DNA from: Pseudopithomyces maydicus
Lineage: Eukaryota > Ascomycota > Dothideomycetes > Pleosporales > Didymosphaeriaceae
Direction of reading: 5' to 3'
DNA: 64,000 nt
NCBI GenBank assembly: GCA_026873275.1
Contig: JANTUC010000006.1
Location: forward strand, 62,001 to 126,000
A program made the translations under genes and the position numbers. Shown here piece after piece: positions 55,759 through 64,000 of this stretch (the stretch's first letter is position 1; each line of letters opens with the position of its first letter). Under the pieces are notes generated by a model. That model searched no databases and was not told the DNA's origin. It saw nothing but the letters and a program-made list of their open reading frames with translations.

Positions 55759-58700
55759 ATGGAGAACGAAGCGAGCTCTGCGCTGGAGCGCCAGCGGGAG
55801 GAGGCTGACTTTACCCACGACATCGGCTCGTCTCTCGACTCGACCGACGAGAGCATCCACAGCTCCGACTCGGAGTACGACGCCGACGAGATCCTGGCCC
55901 AACGGGTTTACGACGAAGAGGACGACAGCGACCCCATCGTGCAGTATCTGGTCAAGTACACCGGCTATCCGCTTCACAGGTACGCCTCGTCGTTCTCATC
56001 TTCACTGCTAGCAATTTCTATTTTATTTTATAATTTTTTCATTCATTAAATCATCACCTTCGTCATCACCTTCGCCATCACCCTCGCCATCACCTGGTTT
56101 GACAGCACCAACATGCACGCTGACTTATTCACAGGTCCACGTGGGAGCCCAGAGCTAACCTCAGGCCCTCGCTCTTTCTAAGCTGGAAGGAAAAGGCCAC
56201 CCTCATAGGAAAGGACGCACGCGAAGAGGAGGGCCGCAAAAACACTCGGCTGTTCAACCAAGCCTGCGAAAAGGCACGTGCGGCCAAAGAAGTACGTCGT
56301 GGCAAGCGCACCGAACTCAGAACGAAAAAGCAAAATGAAAGAGAGCGAGAGAAGAAGGCGAGAGAGGAGAGGCTCCTTAAGAAAAAGGAGTGGCGCGACC
56401 CTTGGGCCGCACCCATCAGACATCTAACAAGGCCACCACCACAGGCACGGCTCTACCCAAAAGCAGAAGATCAGTAGTGACGACTTCGGGTGGTGAATAC
56501 GACGACACATCATCAGCCGACGATGAATCTAATTCTGATGACGAGCCTCTGATCAAGAAACGTGCGAGGAATCTAGCCAAACCAGCACAGCAAGAACAAG
56601 ATGCCGATGCCGATGCCAATGCCAAGCGCCAAACAAACCCCCTTCTCCGCTGTCGAGACGGAGGACTTTACCGTCTGTGTTCATAGATAGCCCCGAGCGC
56701 AGACCAGCGCACCGAAAACAGCCCAAAAACCCGACCAGGACTTCTTCCACGGATGGTCTAGAGAGAAGAGCTCAGCAGCCGTCTACTGTCGCGTCTAGAA
56801 ACGGTCCGCCAACAGACGCCAATCCTACTACTCTCGACCGGAGAAAGTCACTACCAGGAGTATCAAGTCTAGATCCTGCTGCTCCAGAGCTCTATGCTCG
56901 CCGCGACCCAGGCCCTATCAAACTAGTCAATGAGGCCAAGCAGCCTGGAAGAGTGTGGAATACTCATAACAAGCATTTCAACACGCTTAAATTTAGGCAA
57001 AATGCAGTAAAGCGTGGTCGTATGGAGAGTACACCGGATTTTGACAGTTTGAACTTTGTCAACGGTACCCCAGCAGGTCCTTCCAGGCCCAGGACTGCGG
57101 GAAACACTTCTGAAGCGCAGAATCCTGCTCCATGGCACGTGCAAGAAGGTCGCCAGGAAGCGCAAGCTGGTGCCGCAACAGCCACCGCCTCGCTCCAGCC
57201 TTACGAGGTCGGTAAGCATCAACTGACCTGCTATGAATGGAAGTTTGGCACATGTGTCCACACACCAGAAACCTGCCGCTTTCTTCATAGGGAGAAAGAC
57301 CCAGCTGGTAAGGACCTGCCTTTGTCACGGTGGGATCACACTGTTCCACCCAAGCATAAAACCCCACCAGAAACTTGCTGGTATTGGTTTTATGATCATC
57401 ATTGCAAGAAGACTGCAGATGAATGCCATTACGCTCACAGGAATACCGGGCATCTGCCCACGAAAGATGGCCACCTGATATCGATCAACCCTAATGTGCC
57501 ACCTGGGAGCGCGGAAGCGCACCGAATTTGCGGACAAGATAAACGACCAGAAAAACGACAAGATAAACGACAAGATCAAACTTGCTTTTTCTGGATGAAT
57601 GATTCAAAAGGGTGCATGAAAGGAGATGCCTGCAAATTTGCTCATGTGAATACCGGTCTCCTCGCAAATCCAGTAGGTGGCGACCCCACCCCAATCGATA
57701 GAAGTCAGGTTCCTGTCCACAGGCAACCCAAGCTACCCAAGTTCGCCAATCCACCCATTACCTGCTTCCATTGGCTTCGGGCATTTCGAGGATGTGATAA
57801 AACTGCTGAAACTTGCCAATGGGCCCATTGGAATACCGGCTATCTTGGACAAATCGGGCGTGGGCCTGTAGAGATCAGTCCTCAGGAACGCCCTTACATG
57901 GTACTACTCGACCCCCCAAATTCAAATGGTCATACTAAGCTTGAAAAGAAAACATGCTTCTTCTGGAACCAGGGCACCTGCAAACAACCAGCAGAGACCT
58001 GTCGCGGCCTGCATCACTATACTGGTTTTGTCGCTAATCCACCTCCCAATTGGGTAGCACCGATAGGTTGGAAAGAACGCATACGCGACGCACCAGTCAA
58101 CCGCGACGAGCCTGAACGTGTAAAACCTCATCATGTCGCCCCAGTCCCTCATTACGCCGCCCCGAGTCTTCATCCTGTCGCCCCCGCCACTCGTCACGTC
58201 GCCCCGGCCCCGATGGTTCCTCCCGAACCGAGCAGCGTACAAGAAAATATCGATGAAATTGTTGATCAAATGGATAGCAGAGTTGATCATGAGAATGTTG
58301 AAATCATCCAACCTGCTGAAATGAAAGAAATGCTCGAGAAAGAGCTCTGGCTCGATTACGAACAGATGTTCAGCTGCAACGGAGGCGTGGCCGGCGACAT
58401 ACTGGCAGAGCCAAATGCATTTGTTCTCTACGACCCTAAACTGCACCATGTGCAGCACGAGCTGCTGACACGCTGGCTTTTCTTGAACCACGTCGACGTC
58501 TACAACGGGCACTTCGGGGTACTTACCGGCTGGGACATGTTCAGAAAGGTAATCCTAGGCGGAAAGAGCGGCATCATCATCGCCCATCCCGACTTCGACG
58601 GCTACGCCAGCCTCCCCAACTTCGCCGACGTCCTCCGCGGCACCGTCCGCGTCTGGTCCATCGGCTACCAAGAGCCACCCGACTTCAACATGTGGGACCC

Positions 58701-59600
58701 CAAAACAGAGCACCTCGAGTACCGCCGCCAGGAAATCTTCCCCCACGGCGGCATCATCTACCTTACCGACGACGTGTTCCTGAAAACCCCCAGCTCGCCC
58801 TCCGCATCTTCGAGCACTTCTTCGCCATGCTCGAATCCGGCCGCCGCATCAAAACCCCCTACATCCAGGAAAACGTAAAGGTAAGCGACGGCCTGCTCCT
58901 CTGGCGCCTCGGCACCCGCCCCGAACTCATGCAGTGGCTCGGCGACACGGTCATGGCGCACCAGCCCGAGCTCGCCGCCGGAGACCCCAACATCGCCGCC
59001 CTAGACACCCTCTACACCCTCCTCCACGACACCGGATACTGTGACCCGGACGCCTCCCTCTTCTCCGAAGATAACCCCCGCCCGCCCCCCATGCCCCGCC
59101 TCGACTACTTCCCCGTCATCTCCGCAAGGGAGCAGCTCGCGAACGACATGGGGATATACTACGACGCGCGGCGCGTCTCGCAGCACGACGCGAACAGGGA
59201 TATGGTGTGCCACTACTCGGGGCTCGTGGTCGTGGAAAAGCGGTTGTATCGGCAGCTTTTCGTGGTGCATACGGATATGGAGCAGGGGGCGGAGTGGAAG
59301 GAGTCGTTTCATAATATCGATGAGGTGATGACGGGGGAGCGGTGCGTGGAGTATTTCGAAATGGGCGAGAAGGGGAATCGGTTTGAGAATTGGGCGTGGA
59401 TGTTTGAGAAGAAGGAGGATGAGTGGGGGGATGGGGGCGAGGATGAGGCGGAGGATGAGGCGGGGGATGAGGCGGGGGATGACGGGGTGGAGGTCGAAGA
59501 GCAGGTGGAGGCGGTGGCGGATGCGGAGTTGGCTGAGGGGGAGGAGGGGAGGCGGACATGGATATCGATGTCGATGTGGAGGGGGAGAGGTGAGGACTAA
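55759..59600 (+). CDS. Chromodomain protein with five CCCH zinc fingers; several frame breaks at homopolymers
   Basis: Exon 1 55759-55979, intron with GTACGC...CACAG, then one long exon 56135-59600. The chromodomain is split by the intron: YDADEILAQRVYDEED, VQYLVKYTGYPLHR then STWEPRANL, with aromatic-cage positions partly kept. A charged coiled-coil stretch follows (EVRRGKRTELRTKKQNERER). Five CCCH modules lie at about 57,225-58,030 (CYEWKFGTC, CWYWFYDHHC, CFFWMNDSKGC, CFHWLRAFRGC, CFFWNQGTC), several followed by H-x-N-T-G. The C-terminal ~370 residues form a globular conserved-looking domain (LWLDYEQMFSCNGGVAGD to FENWAWMFEKKEDEW), then an acidic tail. Frames break at C5 runs 56638-56642 and 58787-58791, and probably at A5 56382-56386; one extra base at each gives a single frame. 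Likely a nuclear methyl-histone reader that also binds RNA; function inferred from domains only. Confidence 0.82.
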
Positions 59601-59768
59601 TGGGCCGGTAACATGCTGAGTGATGGGACTGAGGGAGGAGACGGATAAAGCACGGTGTGTCGAGGGCGATGCGGTGGAGTCGGCAACGGGTGTGGAAGAG
59701 GACATGGATCCCACCTCGGACCGGAATATGCACCCATCCTTCCTCCCTACCTGTCTTGATCTTGATAC

Positions 59769-59827
59769 CCAGGCGTTGGAAAGCTAGGCGCTGGAAACCC
59801 AAGCGCTGGAATCCAGGCGTTGCATCT
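59769..59827. repeat. 15-bp imperfect tandem repeat, four units
   Basis: Units built on AGGCGTTGGAAAGCT, AGGCGCTGGAAACCC, AAGCGCTGGAATCC and AGGCGTTGCATC. They lie in the 3' flank of the chromodomain gene. Confidence 0.8.
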
Positions 59828-59868
59828 CGGTACATGCATGCTCATGTACATATTATACCCCTAGACAT

Positions 59869-59898
59869 ACGGCATGGCATGGCATGGCACGGCACGGC
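59869..59898. repeat. (GGCAT)n/(GGCAC)n repeat
   Basis: Four GGCAT units followed by two to three GGCAC units. Confidence 0.85.
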
Positions 59899-60254
59899 AG
59901 GAGCCTAGCCCGGAATATGGGATCGATCTCAGGCGTTGGGAAAAGTTCGCACGAGGTTAGATATTGAAATCTACCATCATGTGTATGCGCGTGTATGCGT
60001 GAACGTATATGTATATGCATGCAGTTCATTCATCTTTCTATCCATCCATCCATCAAACCCTTCACCAACCCAACAACCCATGCAAATCTTAAAATCCACA
60101 TCGTAAATCTATACGTATTCTACCCCAAACCCACCCCGACACCAACAGGTAAATATATATAAAACATAAAAACGCCCCCTGATAAACGCCTCCATCTTCA
60201 AACACCCCCTTCCAACCATACACTTACTTCACTCTCTCCAGCATGCCTGCCCCC

Positions 60255-61795
60255 TCACCCCTTAAACACCTTCTCCAGCCCCTCAATCAACAACGCCACA
60301 TGCGCCTCCCCAAAAATCAACATCGGCCTCAGTCTCACCGCCCTCTCGCCGGAACCCCCAATATTAATCCCAACCGCCTTCGCCCGCCTCAACACCTCAT
60401 CCCGCCGCGGACTATCCCACGCGATGAACGTGCCCATGCCCTTCCCGCGCAGATTCACAATCTCCCCGGGATACCTGGCGCTCAGCTTCTCCAGCTCGTC
60501 GTACAGCACGGCGCCCACGCGCGCGGTGCGAGCCACGAGGTCGAACCGCCTAATCTCGCTCACGATGGCGCGGAACAGCAGGGCGCGCGCGGGATCCCCC
60601 ATCCACGTGTTGAACTGGCGGTAAGGTAGGTTGGGCCGCAGCGCGGGATTCGCAAAGTAGTAGCCCGCGGTCTGCGCCTTCTTCGAGAAGGTCACCATGT
60701 CCGGCGGGGAGGCGAGATCCCAGTGGTCGTGCGCCCAGAAGCGGCCCGTGGCGCCGACGCCGGTTTGCACTTCGTCGACGATGAAGAGGACGTCGTGTTT
60801 TGCGCAGAGGGCGCGCAGGGCGCGGAAGTAGGCTGGGGAAGCGTGGTTGTCGCCGCCTTCGGATTGGACGGGTTCGATGATGGCGGCGGCGGGGGCGCGG
60901 GGAAGGACGTTATGATTTGCTCTGTTGCGGCGAGGCAGCGGGCTTCTTCCTCTGCGTTCTCAGCGGCGTGCTGGTCGAGGGGGTATTTGAGCATGGGGAA
61001 GGGCGCGGACGGCCAGTTGAAGGCGGGGATGTCGAGTTTGTGGATGGGCTTGCTGCGGGTGGTGCTGAGGCTCCCGAAGAGGCGGCCGTGGAAGCCCTTT
61101 TTGAAGCTGAGGATGGAGAGCTCGGGGGCGCCTGGGGAGGCGTTTTCCATGGCGGAGGTGACTTCTTCTTCTGAGAACTCGGCGGTGGGGCCGCCGCGCT
61201 CGCGCTGCCGGCGGTACATGAAGGCTGCTTTGTAGGCGAGCTCGTTGGCGTCGGAGCCCGCCTGGGCGGTGAGGACCTGGTTGAGGCCCTTGGGGGCAAC
61301 GGAGAGGATGCCTGATTCGAGGATGTCGGCCCAGTCGTGCTGGGGGAAGTTTCCGAGGGCGGGGCGGTTGATGAGAGCGGAGGCCATTTCGGGGGAGGTA
61401 GCTGCGAGCTGGAGGGAGGGGTTGTTGTAGCCTACGGGGATGGAGGCGATTTGGGCGTAGACGTCGAGGAGGAGGTTGCCGTCGAGGTCGGCGATGTAGT
61501 TGCCGTAGCTCTGATTGTAGTTCGCCATCATGTTCAAGCTGCGGGTGTCGAAGATGGCGCTCAGGCGCTCGACGGCCTCCTTGCTCTTTGGGCCGGGAAT
61601 GGCGGTGCGCACGATGGGGCCGGCGGGCTCGTCTGGGAACGGGGACGCGGCGGTGGTGTCGGAGGCGATGGCTGAGGCGGCGGCTGAGGCATACTGTCTG
61701 TGGAGAGCAGAGGGAGTAGCTACGTGTGCTGGCCGAGCAATTGGACGGCGCAGAGCAGGCCGCACGCGTCCAGCGGTGCGGAGGAGCGAGGCCAT
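60255..61795 (-). CDS. Mitochondrial 4-aminobutyrate aminotransferase; frame broken at G5 run
   Basis: A single-exon gene of about 513 residues if continuous. The N-terminus is a mitochondrial presequence rich in Arg/Ala without acids (LLRTAGRVRPALRRPIARPA). Landmarks of GABA transaminase: NYNQSYGNYIADLDGNLLLD, YNNPSLQLAATSPEMASALI, AQAGSDANELAYKAAFMYRR, FKKGFHGRLFGSLSTTRSKP, VDEVQTGVGATGRFW and TFSKKAQTAGYY (PLP-binding Lys). The frame changes at the five G on the plus strand at 60891-60895, just before the AIIEPVQSEGGD segment; one further base restores it. It moves the amino group of GABA to 2-oxoglutarate, giving succinic semialdehyde (GABA shunt). Convergent with the chromodomain gene. 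Confidence 0.9.
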
Positions 61796-62587
61796 GGTTG
61801 ACCGACCGGAGGGGAAGAGAGCGTCTCTGATAGCAGACGGAGGAGGTGGGTGAGCTATCTATCTAGCTGGAGCGAACAAGGGGTGTTGAATGTCTGGGAT
61901 CAATGGGAGCGGAGGAGCTGGCGTAGACACACCAACAAAGCATCGTGGAGGCGGTCTGGCTTTATCGGCGGACGTTACCATGGCGGCGGGCGTTTGTGGA
62001 GAGCTCGATTGCGCGGGGTTTGAGCCGAAGCTATCCTCTAGCAAACGCGCCCACGCGCGCTTGTACACGCCATACACGCTCCCACCCCCGATACGTTAGC
62101 CCCCGCACTTCAACCCCACAGCTGCATCACCACCATCACCGCAAGAGGCACTTGGATACGGGCATCGGACAGTTGTGCACAAATCATGTTTGACGTTGGA
62201 TAGGAATGTTCAGTGCAGCAACGGCCCTCACCGCGCGCCTTCAGTCCTCCTCCCATACGCTGTCATGCTGCTGCTATCCATGCTCCCTTTGCTTTCGATC
62301 TTTCTTTTGTTTCTTCCACTCCTCCTGAGCTATTACAAACCGTCCCAACCAGCTAACCAGTCAATCAACCAACCCACAAAGCTACAATATATTAACTATG
62401 CAGAAGAATGTACGCTCCACGTCGTCCGCCCGACGCGGGCGCCCTCGAGCGCCTGAATTTTATAGCTCCGAGATAGATCGCCACCATGCAGGGGAAAAGC
62501 GCCCCCCAAACGCCAAAGCAATGGGTTTTTGCAAAAATCGTGCCGTACAAACACAGTATAAGAAAGTACAAGTGAAAAGCCAAGCGG
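61796..62587. other. Intergenic between GABA transaminase and Set2
   Basis: Promoter of the transaminase on the left and 3' flank of Set2 on the right. No gene supported; the plus-strand frame at 62175-62456 with a hydrophobic run has no partner exon. Confidence 0.45.
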
Positions 62588-64000
62588 CTAGCTCTTCCTG
62601 CCCGTCGCGAGCACCTGTCTGTGGTATTCAACGTGCTCTTTGGTCGGCGGAGTCGCGAGCTGGGTTGGGCTGCCGAGCCCATCTAACGTCTTTGGTCTGA
62701 TCCCGCTCACGCTGTTGTCGCTGGTCGAATGCACCGAGATGGGGTCGTCATCCATGGGCGTGAGTGTGGAGGTTTCTGCGTCGACGGGCATGTCTTCCAT
62801 GGGCGGCGGAGGGGTGGGGGCGCTCCTTGGGAGTCTGACCTGAATTTCTTTGGCGACGCCGCTCCACCTTCTTCTTCCCTCTTCCTCTTCAGCTCCCCTC
62901 CCAATGAGTTAGTCGGTGACACTTCAGGTACGTTCGAGTCCAACTCCATCGTGCTGCTGAGACGGGTATTCGAACCGAGTTGTGGTGTCTCTGGACTTTC
63001 TGTCTCCACCGACGCTATAATATCTCCATTGGCCGGAGCACCATTTCGTGATGCTTTCTCTTTCTCGCGTTCTTCCTTCTTCTTCAATGCCCTATCCATG
63101 AACTCTTTTACCATATTTTTGACCGTCTTTTCATGCTTTGCGCTGATCGGAGCTGTCGGATCTTTCACCCGACCTGCCTTGAAGTCTCCACGCACCAGCT
63201 TCTTAGTGACTTCTTTCGATAACCTCTTGATGTCGTCTTTGGGCAAGCTCTTGCTATATCGGGACGTTGTTGCCATGACGTGTTTTGAGAGCTATTCTCG
63301 TTAGAGCGTACAGCCAGCAGAATGGATCAAACTTACTGTGCCTTCATACAACTTCTCCTTCTTCTCTTGAGGTATCTTGAGCCATTTCTCACTTTTCGCT
63401 GCCGCATTGACCTCCAACCCACCTTCATCCAGCGCCGAGGCTCGTGGCGTCGAAGTTGCTGACCCCCGCTGACCGGACCTCACCTCGGCACTAGCCCTGG
63501 CAATGATGTCCTGGAGGGATGGGGGCTCCTTCTTGGGTTGTTGAGCCGGTTGAGATTGCTGCGGAGCCGGCTGTGTCGGCCTTGTCCACTGTGTTTCGTT
63601 ATTCTTGGTATAGTAGTAAACGGTGCCGTTCGCATCCTTCGCCTGGAACCAACCCATGGGAAGAGCATTGAACGGACGCGGCGGCCGAATGTTTGGACGG
63701 GGAGGAGCATGAGCCATTGCCGATGGGCCTTTGGGAGCATTGAACCCTCGAGGAGCTGCGGGCGCACCGGTTGGCACCTTCAGCTCTGGAGAGTTCGACC
63801 GAGACCGGGAGCGTTGTCGACCCCTTTCGCGACGTTCAAAATGAGGTTCGCTTACACGAGTATTGGGCTTCATGCGCGGTATGCGATAGCCCAGCTCAAG
63901 CTTACTCCATTCGTTCAGTAGGTCGTTCATAGACTCAACCACACGGTTGTCTTCGCACTCGCTGCGTAGAGTCTTGACAACTTCCTCGATCTTTGAGTCT
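62588..64000 (-). CDS. SET2: Set2 histone H3K36 methyltransferase, C-terminal part (truncated by window edge)
   Basis: Partial: complement of 62588-63291 and 63337 to beyond 64000, with a 45-nt GTAAGT...ATAG intron; the SET domain lies outside the window. Visible parts are a helical segment with MNDLLNEWSKLELGYRIPRM, a Ser/Arg patch (RGRQRSRSRSNS), a WW domain (PMGWFQAKDANGTVYYYTK, then NNETQWTRP), and the SRI domain (KLYEGT, then SLPKDDIKRLSKEVTKKLV and GRVKDPTAPISAKHEKTVK) that binds the phosphorylated RNA polymerase II tail. WW followed by SRI in this order is typical of Set2. The tail after KKFRSD switches frame at the five G on the plus strand at 62816-62820; with one more base it runs on into MEDMPVDAETSTLTPMDD and stops at 62588. 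Marks transcribed chromatin in the nucleus. Confidence 0.9.

Larger units (their letters stand above)
59601..60254. other. Intergenic with two small tandem repeats
   Basis: No gene. Holds the repeats at 59769-59827 and 59869-59898; the rest is AT-rich 3' flank of both convergent genes. Confidence 0.5.

Noticed and set aside
58692..59600. Separate gene for the C-terminal domain of the chromodomain protein
   Set aside because: It overlaps the preceding frame and continues the same protein after a one-base shift at the C5 run 58787-58791; no start or promoter of its own.
60692..61795. GABA transaminase as a genuine pseudogene
   Set aside because: The only defect is one base at a G5 run, identical in kind to those in other essential-looking genes; artefact is more likely.

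Overview
This is nuclear DNA of a filamentous ascomycete (Pezizomycotina; a Dothideomycete is my best guess, from overall flavour only). Evidence: genes are broken by short introns with GT...AG borders (about 45-180 nt), and the families are fungal: UstYa/DUF3328, PTH11-type rhodopsin-like receptor, Zn2Cys6 regulators, NCS1 and DHA2/ACS transporters, secreted apple-domain proteins, family PL1 pectate lyase. I see no rRNA, convincing tRNA, CRISPR, or intact transposon. Exon limits below come from reading splice sites and checking phase by hand.

Layout. 1-9.7 kb: sparse region with an ankyrin-like protein, two secreted apple-domain proteins (one with a 36-bp collagen-like minisatellite), a two-exon 49-residue secreted peptide, and copies of a dispersed repeat. 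10-23.4 kb: a biosynthetic-cluster-like block with two UstYa-type oxidases, a PTH11-like receptor, two O-methyltransferases, a cytochrome P450, another SAM methyltransferase and a DHA2 MFS exporter, but no PKS, NRPS or terpene synthase in view. 24-32.3 kb: an apparent nitrogen-catabolism set (NCS1 permease, amidase, PuuE-like deacetylase, Zn2Cys6 regulator) with many GATA sites in its promoters. 32.5-33.4 kb: pectate lyase, followed by 3.3 kb without a supportable gene.

36.7-64 kb is more conserved and GC-rich: a low-complexity Pro/Gln protein, the mitochondrial ADP/ATP carrier, a membrane-anchored aspartic-protease-like protein, an ACS-family MFS transporter, a Zn2Cys6 regulator, an amino-acid/choline-type permease, a Rab11/Ypt31 GTPase, a chromodomain plus five-CCCH-finger protein, mitochondrial GABA transaminase, and the 3' part of the Set2 H3K36 methyltransferase (running off the right edge). 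A 2.4 kb stretch at 51.9-54.3 kb is dominated by microsatellites.

A recurring feature: at least eight otherwise well-conserved reading frames are broken by exactly one missing base at a run of five or six C or G. This is most simply an assembly/sequencing artefact, although some comparable runs are intact. These genes are listed as CDS with the break position stated.
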